Source: 66-474 sp963771735 (GTDB taxonomy: Bacteria; Pseudomonadota; Gammaproteobacteria; Xanthomonadales; Rhodanobacteraceae). From it: a stretch of DNA of 64,000 nucleotides. The position numbers were made by a program, and so were the translations under genes. The notes beneath the pieces were generated by a model. That model was not told where the DNA came from, ran no database searches, and worked only from the letters and a program-made list of their open reading frames with translations. Positions 45,891-56,300 of the stretch are shown here, one piece after another (within the stretch, counting starts at the first letter, position 1; every line of letters starts with the position of its first letter). The stretch lies in the NCBI GenBank assembly GCA_963771735.1, contig CAVYUN010000002.1:62001-126000 (forward strand), given 5' to 3'.

Positions 45891-46871
45891 TCAGCCGAGC
45901 AACTGCTCGACCGATGCGCGCTCTTCGCGCAGTTCCTTGTCGGTGGCGTCCATGCGCGCACGCGAGAAATCGTTGATGTCGAGACCCTGCACGATCGTGT
46001 ACTTGCCGTTCTTGCAGGTCACCGGATAGCCGTAGATCACGCCCGGTTCGATGCCGTAGGAACCGTCGGCCGGAATCCCCATCGATACCCAGTCGCCCTC
46101 GGCGCTGCCCAGCGCCCACGAGCGCATGTGGTCGATCGCGGCCGATGCGGCCGATGCCGCCGACGACGCGCCACGCGCCTTGATGATCGCCGCACCGCGC
46201 TGCTGCACGGTCGGAATGAATTCCTTTTCGTACCAGTCCTGGTCGACCAGCGACATCGCCGGCTGGCCCTTGACCGTCGCGTGGTGGATGTCCGGGTACT
46301 GGGTGGACGAATGGTTGCCCCAGATGATCATCTTCGCGACGTCGGTGTTGTGCGCACCGGCCTTGGCGGCAAGCTGGGCCTTGGCGCGGTTGTGGTCCAG
46401 GCGCACCATCGCGGTGAAGCACTTCGGATCGAGGTCCGGCGCATTGGCCTGCGCGATCAGCGCGTTGGTGTTGGCCGGGTTGCCCACCACCAGCACCTTG
46501 ACGTCGCGCTTCGCATGCGCGTTCAGCGCCTTGCCCTGCGGCGCGAAGATCGCGCCGTTGGCGGACAGCAGGTCCTTGCGTTCCATGCCGGGACCGCGCG
46601 GACGCGCGCCGACCAGCAGCGCGTAATCGACATCCTTGAAAGCCACGTTGGCGTCATCGGTGGCGACGATGCCGGCCAGCAGCGGGAACGCGCAATCGTC
46701 GAGTTCCATCACCACGCCATCCAGCGCCGGCAGCGCCGGCGTGATTTCCAGCAGGTGCAGGATCACCGGCTGGTCGGGGCCCAGCATGTCACCGGCGGCG
46801 ATGCGGAACAGCAGGGCGTAGCCGATCTGGCCGGCGGCGCCGGTGACGGCAACTCGAACGGGTGCTTTCAT
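45891..46871 (-). CDS. mdh: Malate dehydrogenase
   Basis: A 326-residue enzyme of the cytosolic-type MDH group common in Xanthomonadales. The NAD site is VAVTGAAGQIGYALLFRIAA, VVGNPANTNALI marks the mid-region and IIWGNHSSTQYPD carries the catalytic His. It interconverts malate and oxaloacetate in the TCA cycle and supplies oxaloacetate for PrpC. GGAGTGA precedes ATG 46871. Confidence 0.94.
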   Translation of the reverse strand: MKAPVRVAVTGAAGQIGYALLFRIAAGDMLGPDQPVILHLLEITPALPALDGVVMELDDCAFPLLAGIVATDDANVAFKDVDYALLVGARPRGPGMERKDLLSANGAIFAPQGKALNAHAKRDVKVLVVGNPANTNALIAQANAPDLDPKCFTAMVRLDHNRAKAQLAAKAGAHNTDVAKMIIWGNHSSTQYPDIHHATVKGQPAMSLVDQDWYEKEFIPTVQQRGAAIIKARGASSAASAASAAIDHMRSWALGSAEGDWVSMGIPADGSYGIEPGVIYGYPVTCKNGKYTIVQGLDINDFSRARMDATDKELREERASVEQLLG

Positions 46872-46947
46872 GGTTTCACTCCAACATGCAATAAGCGGTG
46901 ATTGCCGTCGCGGGATGCCGCGACGACCTGGCATGCACCGAACCGGC

Positions 46948-48147
46948 TCAACTCAGTTCGGCAAAGAATTCCTGGATGCGCTGCAGGCCTTTCTTCAACT
47001 GCTCCGGCGCGCAGGTGTAGGAAATGCGCAGCGAACGCGGCTCGCCGAAAGCAGAGCCCGGCACCGTCGCGACGAACTTGTCTTCGAGCAACGCCTTGCA
47101 CAAGTCGACGTCATTGGCGATCTTGCTGCCCTTGTGGGTCTTGCCGAACGCGACCGAAACGTCCGGGAACGCGTAGAACGCACCCTGCGGGCGCGGGCAC
47201 TTCACACCGGGAATCGCGAGCAGCGCGCTGACCACTTCGTCGCGGCGTTTCGAGAAATCCTCGCGCTTGGCGTTCGGCACGTCCTGCGGTCCGGTCAGCG
47301 CCGCGATGGCAGCGACTTCGGTGATTTCCGGCAGGCAGGTGATGTGGTTTGAATTGAGCGTCACCAGCGCCTTGACGCCGTCCTCGGGACCGGCCACGAA
47401 ACCCACGCGCCAGCCCGGCATGCCGTATGTCTTGGACAGCGAATCCATGATGAAGGTGCGCGCGCGCAGCTCCGGCTTGACCTGCACGAAGTTGTGGTAA
47501 CCGATGCCATCGAAGACGAGACGGTTGTAGATGTCGTCGGTGATGATCCAGGTGTCCGGGTGCCTCACCAGCACTTCGGCCAGCGCCGCGATCTCGTCGC
47601 GCGTGTACACCATGCCCGTCGGGTTGGACGGGTTGTTGAACAGGAACACCTTGGGATTGGACGCCAGCGCCTTGTCGAGCTGCGCGGGCGTCAGCTTGTA
47701 ATGCTGCTCGGGCGGGCATTGCAGGATCGTCGTCCTCGCGTCGAGGATCTCGGCGATGTCGACGTAACTGGTCCAGTACGGCGCCGGGAACACGATCTCG
47801 TCGCCCTCGTCCAGCAGCGCCTCGCACAGGTTGTAAAGCACCTGCTTGGCGCCGATGCCGACCGTGACGTTGGCGCGCGTGTAGCCGTCCAGCCCGCTCT
47901 GCTTGTAATGCGCAACGATGGCGTCCAGCAGCGCCGGCGCGCCGCGATTGGTGCCGTAGCCGCCGCTGTCGCGCGGCATCCAGTCGCGCACCGCCGCATA
48001 AACGTGCCCACCCGGCAGGAAATTCGGTACGCCAATGGAGAAATTGACGACGTCCTTGCCATCCGCCTTCAACTGCCTGGCGGTGTCCGCGATCACCATG
48101 ATCGCGCTGGGCTTGGCGCGACCGGTGCGCGCGGCGAGTTTCGGCAT
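46948..48147 (-). CDS. Pyridoxal-phosphate aspartate/aromatic aminotransferase
   Basis: A 399-residue class I aminotransferase of the AAT-I-gamma type. The substrate and cofactor segments are NFSIGVPNFLPG, FNNPSNPTGMVYTRDE and SLSKTYGMPGWRVGFVAG, the last holding the Schiff-base Lys. The C-terminal LRISYTCAPEQLKKGL has the Arg that binds the substrate carboxylate. Aspartate is the expected amino donor; exact specificity is not readable. ATG 48147 follows GAGGT. It is 76 bp upstream of mdh on the same strand. Confidence 0.9.
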   Translation of the reverse strand: MPKLAARTGRAKPSAIMVIADTARQLKADGKDVVNFSIGVPNFLPGGHVYAAVRDWMPRDSGGYGTNRGAPALLDAIVAHYKQSGLDGYTRANVTVGIGAKQVLYNLCEALLDEGDEIVFPAPYWTSYVDIAEILDARTTILQCPPEQHYKLTPAQLDKALASNPKVFLFNNPSNPTGMVYTRDEIAALAEVLVRHPDTWIITDDIYNRLVFDGIGYHNFVQVKPELRARTFIMDSLSKTYGMPGWRVGFVAGPEDGVKALVTLNSNHITCLPEITEVAAIAALTGPQDVPNAKREDFSKRRDEVVSALLAIPGVKCPRPQGAFYAFPDVSVAFGKTHKGSKIANDVDLCKALLEDKFVATVPGSAFGEPRSLRISYTCAPEQLKKGLQRIQEFFAELS

Positions 48148-48317
48148 GGCGAAGACCTCGAAAATACAGCCTTCTATTTTATCACAGCGATGCTGCAATG
48201 CGTCACGAAAGCCGATCCCATGCGATTCACACGGATGGGTCGCGAAGGTGCACAATGCCGCTGCCATGAACCAATGATGGCGCCTGTGTGCCCCCATCGC
48301 TGCAGAGGAGAAACCAC

Positions 48318-48599
48318 ATGCTTCACTGGCTCTGGATTTTCATCATCGGTCTGGTCGTCGGCATCATCGCCAAGATGATCATGCCCGGGAAGGATCCGGG
48401 TGGATTCATCATCACCGCGATCATCGGCATCATCGGTTCGTTCATCGGCGGCTGGATCGCCGGCATGCTCGGCTTCGGCGTCGGCGCGACCGCGGAGGGC
48501 GCCGGTATCGGCGGATTCTGGGGGCTGGTCTTCGGCGTGATCGGCGCAATCATCCTGCTGATCGTCTACCGGCTGGTATTCAAGCCTAAGCGGATCTGA
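48318..48599 (+). CDS. GlsB/YeaQ/YmgE-family stress-response membrane protein
   Basis: A 93-residue very hydrophobic protein with three membrane segments rich in Gly and Ile. Family features are WIFIIGLVVGIIAKMIMPGK at the start and GGWIAGMLGFGVG mid-protein. AGAGGAG precedes ATG 48318. Relatives are induced by general stress; the molecular role is unknown. It stands alone, followed by a strong terminator. Confidence 0.9.
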   Translation: MLHWLWIFIIGLVVGIIAKMIMPGKDPGGFIITAIIGIIGSFIGGWIAGMLGFGVGATAEGAGIGGFWGLVFGVIGAIILLIVYRLVFKPKRI

Positions 48600-48621
48600 C
48601 TCCGGACACGGGAACCGAAGC

Positions 48622-48651
48622 AAAAAGGGCGGCCCGAAGGCCGCCCTTTTT
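48622..48651. terminator. Bidirectional terminator between yeaQ-type and ppiB genes
   Basis: The stem GGGCGGCC/GGCCGCCC with a CGAA loop is flanked by five A residues and five T residues. It sits between convergent stop codons. The stem has the same sequence as that of the mdh terminator at 45840. Confidence 0.85.
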
Positions 48652-48667
48652 CATTGCGTCCTCGTGT

Positions 48668-49186
48668 TCACGCTCGGGAACTCGCATCCAGCGCCGCGTT
48701 CCACTGCGTGATGCGGTCGGCATGCGCCGTCAACAACGACTCCGCATCGCCCTCGATGGTGACCTTCTCGATCGCGTCGCCCTGGCGGATCGCATCGACC
48801 ACTTTTTGATCATCCGCGGCGTCCACTTCGCCGAAAATGGTGTGCTTGCCGTCCAGCCACGGGGTCGGCACATGCGTAATGAAGAACTGGCTGCCGTTGG
48901 TGCCGGGCCCGGCGTTGGCCATCGACAGCTTGCCGGGGGCATCATGCTTCAGGTCTGGGCGGCACTCGTCTTCGAAGCGATATCCCGGGCCGCCGGTGCC
49001 GGTGCCGCTGGGGCAACCGCCCTGGATCATGAAATCGGCGATCACCCGATGGAAATTCAGTCCGTCGTAGAAGCCGCGTCGGGCCAGGTTCACGAAATTG
49101 GCGACCGTCAGCGGCGCCTTGTCCGCGAACAACCGGACGTGGATCGGACCCTTCGAGGTCTGGAAGGTGGCGGTGAGGTCGGTCAT
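48668..49186 (-). CDS. ppiB: Peptidyl-prolyl cis-trans isomerase, cyclophilin type
   Basis: A 172-residue cytoplasmic cyclophilin with no signal peptide. Active-site segments are NFHRVIADFMIQGG (Arg, Phe, Gln), GTNGSQFFIT and WLDGKHTIFGEV. ATG 49186 gives MTDLTATFQTSKGPIHVRLF, the usual PpiB start. It speeds proline isomerisation during folding. Confidence 0.93.
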   Translation of the reverse strand: MTDLTATFQTSKGPIHVRLFADKAPLTVANFVNLARRGFYDGLNFHRVIADFMIQGGCPSGTGTGGPGYRFEDECRPDLKHDAPGKLSMANAGPGTNGSQFFITHVPTPWLDGKHTIFGEVDAADDQKVVDAIRQGDAIEKVTIEGDAESLLTAHADRITQWNAALDASSRA

Positions 49187-49258
49187 GGTTGAATCCCTGA
49201 AAATGAACGCATAGCTTAACAGTCCGTACTGGCACGAGCACCCGACCGGCGACATCGG

Positions 49259-49264
49259 TATAAT
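49259..49264 (+). promoter_or_regulatory. Perfect -10 element upstream of typA
   Basis: TATAAT at 49259-49264 is an exact -10 hexamer about 87 bp before the typA ATG. No good -35 lies 16-18 bp upstream, so strength is uncertain. Confidence 0.5.
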
Positions 49265-49350
49265 CGCGGGACTCGCGGCGCTTGGTGCGCCCCTTGTCTT
49301 CTCTTCCCTTGCTCGCCGACCGCCATCGTGCGGTCGTCAACGTGTGTCTC

Positions 49351-51198
49351 ATGTCCATCCAGAACCTGCGCAACATCGCGATCGTCGCCCACGTCGATCA
49401 CGGCAAGACCACCCTCGTCGACCAGCTGCTGAAACAGTCCGGCACGCTGTCGGAGCGCGCGGTGGTGCCCGACCGCGTGATGGACAGCAACGACCTCGAA
49501 CGCGAACGCGGCATCACCATCCTGTCCAAGAACACCGCGATCCGCTGGACCGACCCGCAGGGCGAGGAATGGCGCATCAACATCGTGGACACGCCCGGAC
49601 ACGCCGACTTCGGCGGCGAAGTCGAGCGCGTACTGTCGATGGTCGACTCGGTGCTGATCCTCGTCGACGCGATGGACGGCCCGATGCCGCAGACCCGCTT
49701 CGTGACCCAGAAGGCCTTCCAGATGGGTTTCAAGCCGATCGTGGTGGTCAACAAGGTCGACCGTCCGGGCGCGCGCCCCGATTGGGTCGTGAACCAGACC
49801 TTCGACCTGTTCGACCGCCTCGGCGCCAGCGAGCAGCAACTCGATTTCACGGTGGTGTACGCCTCTGCGCTGCACGGTTATGCCGGGCTGCAGCCCGACG
49901 TGCGCTCGGGCGACATGACGCCGTTGTTCCAGGCCATCGTCAGCCACGTGCAGCCGCCGCAGGTCGACCTGGACGGACCGTTCCAGATGCGCGTGTCGTC
50001 GCTGGACTACTCCAGCTACGTCGGCATCATCGGCGTCGGCCGCGTGCAGCGCGGCACTGTGCACAGCAACATGCCAGTGGCGATCGTCGACCACGCGGGC
50101 AAGCGCCGCAACGGCAAGATCCTGCAGGTGCTGGGCTTCATGGGCCTGGAGCGCCGCGAAGTCGAGCAAGCGCAAGCCGGCGACATCATCGCGGTCTCCG
50201 GCATCGAGGCGCTGAGCATTTCCGACACGATCTGCGATCCATCGGCGGTCGAAGCATTGCCGGCGCTGACCGTGGACGAGCCGACCATCTCGATGACCTT
50301 CCAGGTCAACAACTCGCCGTTCGCAGGCAACAAGGATCTTTCCGGCGGCAAATTCCTGACCTCGCGTCAGATCCGCGAGCGCCTGGGCCGCGAGACGCTG
50401 CACAACGTCGCGCTCAAGGTCGAGGACACGCCCGACCCCGACAAGTTCAAGGTATCGGGGCGCGGCGAACTGCACCTTTCGATCCTGATCGAGACCATGC
50501 GCCGCGAGGGCTACGAGCTGGCGGTGTCGCGCCCGGAAGTCATCGTGCGCGAGATCGATGGCAAATTGCAGGAGCCGTACGAGCAACTCGTCGTCGATCT
50601 GGAAGAACCCTACCAGGGCGGCGTGATGGAAAAGCTGGGCACGCGTCGCGCCCAGCTCAAGAACATGGAACCCGACGGCAAGGGCCGCGTACGACTGGAA
50701 TACATCATTCCCGCGCGCGGACTGATCGGCTTCCAGACCGAGTTCCGCACGCTCACCGCCGGCACCGGCCTGATGTTCCACGTGTTCGACCACTACGGCC
50801 CCAGGTCGGAAGGCGTGATCGGCAAGCGCGCCAACGGCGTGATGATCTCCAACGGCACCGGGCCGGCACCGGCGTATGCACTGTGGGGCCTGCAGGATCG
50901 CGGCCGCATGTTGATCGATGCCGGCGTGCAGATCTACGAAGGCCAGCTGGTCGGCATCCACGCCAAGGACAACGACCTCACCGTCAACGCGCTGCGCGCG
51001 AAGCAACTCACCAACGTCCGCGCCTCCGGCAAGGATGACGCGCTGACCCTGACGCCGTACGTGAAACTGTCGCTGGAACAGGCGCTGGAGTTCATCGACG
51101 ACGACGAGCTGGTCGAGGTCACGCCGAAGGAAATCCGCCTGCGCAAGAAACACCTCACCGAGAACGACCGCAAACGCGCCTCGCGCCAGGCCGCCTGA
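49351..51198 (+). CDS. typA: Translational GTPase TypA/BipA
   Basis: A 615-residue ribosome-binding GTPase of standard length. G-motifs are AHVDHGKTT (P-loop), RERGITI (switch I), DTPGHADFGGE (switch II) and NKVD. The C-terminal half has the BipA-specific RGLIGFQTEFRTLTAGTG and GALWGLQDR-like segment YALWGLQDRGRM. It assists 50S assembly and growth under stress or cold. ATG 49351 has no good Shine-Dalgarno sequence but matches the conserved MSIQNLRNIAIVAH start. Confidence 0.96.
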   Translation: MSIQNLRNIAIVAHVDHGKTTLVDQLLKQSGTLSERAVVPDRVMDSNDLERERGITILSKNTAIRWTDPQGEEWRINIVDTPGHADFGGEVERVLSMVDSVLILVDAMDGPMPQTRFVTQKAFQMGFKPIVVVNKVDRPGARPDWVVNQTFDLFDRLGASEQQLDFTVVYASALHGYAGLQPDVRSGDMTPLFQAIVSHVQPPQVDLDGPFQMRVSSLDYSSYVGIIGVGRVQRGTVHSNMPVAIVDHAGKRRNGKILQVLGFMGLERREVEQAQAGDIIAVSGIEALSISDTICDPSAVEALPALTVDEPTISMTFQVNNSPFAGNKDLSGGKFLTSRQIRERLGRETLHNVALKVEDTPDPDKFKVSGRGELHLSILIETMRREGYELAVSRPEVIVREIDGKLQEPYEQLVVDLEEPYQGGVMEKLGTRRAQLKNMEPDGKGRVRLEYIIPARGLIGFQTEFRTLTAGTGLMFHVFDHYGPRSEGVIGKRANGVMISNGTGPAPAYALWGLQDRGRMLIDAGVQIYEGQLVGIHAKDNDLTVNALRAKQLTNVRASGKDDALTLTPYVKLSLEQALEFIDDDELVEVTPKEIRLRKKHLTENDRKRASRQAA

Positions 51199-51236
51199 GC
51201 GCGCGGCGTCTCGATCTTCCCGCAGCAGCAATCACG

Positions 51237-52235
51237 TCATTTGCGGCACGTCGATGGCAGGTACTGCATCTTGATGTCCGGACTTGTGCAGTGCCAGCGC
51301 ACAAGGTCGCGGCTGCCGTAGGGACTGAACACCAGGTGGTCGCCGGCAATCAGCGAATTGGCCTTGCCGCCGAAGGTCACGAAGACACTGCCGTTTTTTA
51401 CCTCCACGCTGGTCACGTATTGCCCGCTTATCGCGTCGGGATCGGTCAAGCCCGCAGCGGCGTTGTCGCTGGGCACCGACCCGGAGTTCTCCACGTACTC
51501 GACCACCGCTGTCTTGGCACCCTGCGCAAGCTGCATGCCCTCGGCCACCTGCGCACGGATCAGGTAGTTCTGGTAAGCCGGGATTGCGATCGCAGCCAGT
51601 ATGGCAATCACCGGGATCACGGTGATGAACAGGCCGCCGATAGCGATCAACGCGATCGCCCAACCCGGCATCCCGGATCCTTGCGCCGCGGCATCGCTTT
51701 CGAGTTCGCCGCGTTCGAAAGCCGCCAGACCCTCCTTGCGTACCACGCAGCATCCCGCCAACAGGTCGTGCAACGCCTGCTTGCGCGCAGTCCAGCCGGC
51801 CATCATGAACCCGATGTCGAAAATCAGTCCCGACAGGATCTTGCCGAAATAGCGACCCGTGGCCTGGCCGAATCCGATGCGACGGCCATGCATGTCGGTC
51901 ACGCACAGGCTCAACGCCAGTTTGCCCGGCGTGGCTTGCCAGCGCGACGACTCGCAAAGCGCGAAATACAGCCATCGGATCACGATCAACGCGACACAGA
52001 ACAACAGCACCAGAAGTCCTGCCGCGGCGTCTTCGGAGGCGTTGCGCCCGCCCGACGCGGCAGCGGGGATGATCACGACCACGGCCAGCAGCATGTACAG
52101 CAAGAATGCCGCCGCGCCGAGGATGAACGAGTCGATGATCAACGCGGCGAAACGTCGCCAGAAACCGGCATGCAGAAACGGAGCGTGCAAGTGATCGGGC
52201 AGCGGCTGCGCCGTGCCGGCGTGCGTGTCTTCCAT
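51237..52235 (-). CDS. RDD-family membrane protein fused to a pilin-like C-terminal domain (copy 1)
   Basis: A 332-residue fusion. Residues about 20-175 form an RDD domain: GFWRRFAALIIDSFILGAAA with Arg and Asp of the first helix, ATPGKLALSLCVTD, and TARKQALHDLLAGCCVVR. Residues about 190-332 resemble a type IV pilin body: a helix VIAILAAIAIPAYQNYLIRA, then EYVENSGSVPSDNAAAGL and paired Cys (WHCTSP, PSTCRK), as in PilA C-terminal loops. There is no leader-peptidase site before the helix, so it is not a normal prepilin. Function unknown. It lies 51 bp downstream of its paralogue. Confidence 0.85.
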   Translation of the reverse strand: MEDTHAGTAQPLPDHLHAPFLHAGFWRRFAALIIDSFILGAAAFLLYMLLAVVVIIPAAASGGRNASEDAAAGLLVLLFCVALIVIRWLYFALCESSRWQATPGKLALSLCVTDMHGRRIGFGQATGRYFGKILSGLIFDIGFMMAGWTARKQALHDLLAGCCVVRKEGLAAFERGELESDAAAQGSGMPGWAIALIAIGGLFITVIPVIAILAAIAIPAYQNYLIRAQVAEGMQLAQGAKTAVVEYVENSGSVPSDNAAAGLTDPDAISGQYVTSVEVKNGSVFVTFGGKANSLIAGDHLVFSPYGSRDLVRWHCTSPDIKMQYLPSTCRK

Positions 52236-52286
52236 CGATTGTCCCCCTGGATCAAGTCCCCACGCGGATTCTGGCGAAACCCCGGA

Positions 52287-53300
52287 TCAACGGCAACTCT
52301 CGGGCAGGTAGCGGTCCCGGATATCCGGGCTGCTGCAATGCCAGTGCAACATGGCGGCGTTGCCGGTCGGCGAGATCACCACATGGCCGTCACGGATCAA
52401 CGCGTTCGCCTGGTTGCCGTAAGTGACGATCACCTTGCCGCCGGCCACGCGCACGCTGGTGACGTAGCGGGCATGGATGGCATCGGGCCTGGGCAACCCC
52501 AGCGCGGCGTTGTCGTCTGGCAGCGCACCACGCCTGCCAATGTATTCGGCGATCAGTGCGCGGGCGCGAACCGTCATGTCGACACCTTGCGCCACCTGTG
52601 CGCGCAGCACATGGCCCTGGTATGCGGGAATCGCGATTGCCGCGAGGATCCCCATGAGCGGAAGTACCAGGAACAAACCGGCGCCGAGTGCCACCAACGC
52701 TATCGCCCATCCCGGCATGCCCGTCTGCAGCGGCGCTCCGTGCGATGCCGTCCAGGCCGTTTCGGCCCCGCGTGACGATGCCTGTTCGTTTTGCCACGCG
52801 ACCAAACCATGCTTGCGCACGACGCAGCATCCGGCCATCAGATCGTGCAGGGCCTGCTTGCGCGCGGTCCAAGCGGCCATCAGGAACCCGACGCACAGGA
52901 TGAAAGCGGATACGAACTTGCCGAAGAACCGTCCCGTGGCGCGACCAAAGCCGATCCGGCTTCCGTATTCGTCGGTGACCTGCAGTCCCAGCGCCAGCTT
53001 GCCGGGCGTCGCCTGCCAGCGCGAGGCCTCGCACAGTGCGAAGTAGAGCCACGCCAGCACGATGCCGAACGGCTGCAGGCCGGCATCGAACAAACGCGCC
53101 ATCGCGTCGCCGTGGCTACTACCCAGCAGCGCCCACGGCACCAGCAACCAAGTGCCCATGAACACCGCCAGCATCCACTGGATCGCGGACAGGATCAGGA
53201 CATCGATGAACCAGGCCACCACACGCCGCCAGAAACCCGCATGCAAATACGGCTGGCTGCGATGATCCGGAAGCGGTCGCGCGGGCGTGGCAGGCTCCAT
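52287..53300 (-). CDS. RDD-family membrane protein fused to a pilin-like C-terminal domain (copy 2)
   Basis: A 337-residue paralogue of the gene at 51237. RDD part: GFWRRVVAWFIDVLILSAIQ, ATPGKLALGLQVTD, TARKQALHDLMAGCCVVR. Pilin-like part: LMGILAAIAIPAYQGHVLRA, EYIGRRGALPDDNAALGL, and WHCSSPDIRDRYLPESCR with the same Cys pair. ATG 53300 starts MEPATPARPLPDH. The two genes probably share a transcript and arose by tandem duplication. Confidence 0.85.
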   Translation of the reverse strand: MEPATPARPLPDHRSQPYLHAGFWRRVVAWFIDVLILSAIQWMLAVFMGTWLLVPWALLGSSHGDAMARLFDAGLQPFGIVLAWLYFALCEASRWQATPGKLALGLQVTDEYGSRIGFGRATGRFFGKFVSAFILCVGFLMAAWTARKQALHDLMAGCCVVRKHGLVAWQNEQASSRGAETAWTASHGAPLQTGMPGWAIALVALGAGLFLVLPLMGILAAIAIPAYQGHVLRAQVAQGVDMTVRARALIAEYIGRRGALPDDNAALGLPRPDAIHARYVTSVRVAGGKVIVTYGNQANALIRDGHVVISPTGNAAMLHWHCSSPDIRDRYLPESCR

Positions 53301-53370
53301 GTGCAATCCACGGTCGGGAAACGCCGGGAAATGGTGTCAGAACCAGCCCCCGGCGTCATCCTTCCGCGAC

Positions 53371-56300
53371 TTACGGCAGGTCACCGCCATCGTTCTTGCG
53401 TGCCGGCATCCGCAGTTGGTCGGGCGCGGGCACGTTGACCTCGTGCAAGCCCGCGGCAGCGAGTCGCGCGTTGAGCTTCACCAGGTCGTTCGCCTGCAAC
53501 GATTGCCAGTCAGCCTGCGCACGCCGCAGACGATCGTTGCAATTGGCCAGCACCTCGCGCTGGCCCTGGCTGGGCGCGACGTCGGCCGATTCCATGTCCG
53601 ACTCGATGCCCGCGAGCGTGCCGCCGATCGCGTCGAAGTGGGCGTTCTCCTCGAGCTTCGCATCAGACGATGCCTGCAATTTGGCCTCGAACGCGCGCAC
53701 GTCGGCCAGCAGCGCGGCGTGTGCCTTGTCGTCGGTCAGCTTCGCTTCCAGCTTGCCGAGCTGCGCTGCCACGGCCTTCTGCTGCGCCGCACCGACGGCG
53801 GCCTGCTCCAACGAGGCGTCGACGGATTGCGAGAACGCAAACGCCGCCTGCAAGTCGGCGACATTGGTGTGTACGCGCGGATCCATGGTTACCGTCAACG
53901 GCTGCTTCGACGTGCGGCCGTCCGCCTTCAACACCACCGTGTACTGTCCGGGCGGTACCAACGGCCCTTCCGGCAGGATCGGCGTGTCCTTGCCGAACAC
54001 CGCCGCGATCGAATAGCTGTAGCTGGTTGAGCTCGGCCGGGCGACGTGCAAATCCCATACGAAGCGGTGCAACCCCGGCGTGGCAGCCGGGTTCACGGAC
54101 GGAGCGATCCACCATTCCCTGGTGAAATAGCGGAAGGCGTCGAGGTGCGGGTGCGCAGCATCACTCGCGTAATGACGCACGAGCTTGCCCTTCGCGTCGA
54201 GAATGTCGATCGTCACCGGACCGTGCGTATCCGGGCCGAGCGCATAGTCGATGATCGCGCCCGCCGGCGGGTTCTCGCCGACCGGCGTGCCCGGCGGCAA
54301 TGGCGTGTCCTTGTTGTTGTCGGGATGCACGCGGACTGCGTCGGCCGGCTTGAACAGGTACGCCGGCGCGCGTGCGACCTCGGCACTCCACTGGCGCAAC
54401 GGCGCCAGGTCGTCCAGCACCCAGATCGCGCGGCCTTGCGTGCCGGCGATCAAATCATCATCGTGCACGAGCAGGTCGCGCACCCACGCCGTCGGCAGGT
54501 TCAACTGCAGCGGTTGCCAGTGGCCGCCGTCATTGAACGACACATACACGCCGGCGTCGGTACCCGCGTACAGCAGGCCCTTGCGCACAGGATCGGCCCG
54601 AACCACGCTGACGTAGTGATCCTTCGGCATGCCGTTGTCGATTTCCTGCCAGGTCTTGCCGCAATCATGCGTGCGCCAGGCGTGCGGCGCGAAGTCATCG
54701 TGACGATGGTTGTCGGCGGCTGCGTAGACCGAGCACGGATCCTCGGCCGACACGTCGATCGAGGAGATCTTGGTCATGGTCGGGATGCCGCCGCGGCGTC
54801 ACGTCGTTCCAGTGCGCGCCGTCGTCACGCGTGTAATAGATCATGCCCGGAATCGCTGCCGGTCCAGATCTCGTCCGGATGACCCGGCGCGACCGCGATC
54901 GAATAGATCACGCCGTAGCCGCAGGCACGCGCATCCGGAATCGACACGTCGCCGCTGCAGCCCTTGGCGTCCTTCTGCTGGCCGGTGAGATCGGGGCTGA
55001 TCACCTTCCAGTGCTCGCCGCGGTCGAGCGAACGGAACAGCACCTGCGCGCCGAACAACAGCTCGGTGCCCCCGGATTTGTCCTTGGTCGCCACCAGCGG
55101 CGTGATCCACGTGTAACGGTATTTCGTGGTGTCGGGACGCGCGCCGTAGGACATGATCGGCCACGGCGACACGTTGGCGACCTGCCCCGTGTGAGCATTG
55201 AAGCGGCTGATGCGGCCGCCCAGGCCCGAGCCATAGACGATCATCGGATCGTTGGGATCGGGTACGTCCCAATCGCGTTCGTCACCGCCGACCGGATGCC
55301 AGTCGCGGAAGGTGAGCTGGCCATAATCGCTGCGGCTGGCGATGCCGATCGTGCCGGAATCCTGCTGGCCGGAATACACCCAGTACGGGAACCGGTTGTC
55401 GGCGGCCAGGTGGTAGACCTGCGCGGTCGGCTGGTTGTACCAGCTTGACCAGGTCTTGCCGCCGTCGACCGTCACCGTGGTGCCCTGGTCCACGGCCGCG
55501 ATCATGTGGTCGGGATGCAACGGATTGATCCAGACGAAATGGTAATCGTCGCCGCCGGGTGCGCCCTTGAACGCGTGCCAGGTCTTGCCGCCATCGGTGG
55601 ATCTGCGGATCGACTGGCCGGTTGCGTAGACGACATCGGGATCGTGCGGATCGACCGTGATCCGCCCGAAGTAGTCGTTCTCCAGCCAGCTTTCACTGCT
55701 GACCTGTTGCCAAGTCGCGCCACCATCGCGCGAAACGTAGAGGCCGCCCTCGTCATGCGACGCCGCATGCGGAACGTTGCCGCTGGCCGCGGAGGCATCG
55801 ACCACCGCGTACAGGCGGCCATTGCTGGCCACGGCAAGCCCGATGCGGCCGAGCTCGCCTTGAGGCCAACCCTTGCCATCGAGCCGCTTCCACGTCCTGC
55901 CGTCGTCGACCGACTTGTAGACGCCGCTGCCGGGGCCGTTGTTCGGCTTGAAATAGGACAACCACGGGTAATTGCGCACCTGCCACGCCGCGGCGTAGAT
56001 CACGTCCGGATGGACGGGATCACGCGCAAGGTCGACCACGCCGGTGTCATCGTTGATGAAGAGCGTCTGCTTCCAGGTCTTGCCGCCGTCACTGGAACGG
56101 AACACGCCACGCTCGTGGTTGGGACCGAAGTAATGCCCCAGTGCGCCGACCAGGACCGTGTTCGGATCCTTTGGATCGACCAGGATCTTGCCGATGTATT
56201 TGGTGTCGGTCAGTCCGACGTGCTGCCAGTGTTCACCGCCGTCCGCGGACCTGTACACGCCGTCGCCGGACTGGATGTCCCAGCGCGCGGCGACCTGGCC

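Noticed and set aside
49230..49256. Possible sigma-54 promoter (TGGCAC) before typA
   Set aside because: No TTGC-type -12 element lies at the required distance.
49216..51231. A 671-codon open frame on the minus strand opposite typA
   Set aside because: It is a high-G+C antisense shadow: typA on the plus strand is fully conserved, and the antisense product has low-complexity composition with no recognisable domain.
51800..53200. Prepilin genes in the RDD region
   Set aside because: The pilin-like helices are internal, preceded by an RDD domain, and lack a leader-peptidase cleavage motif.
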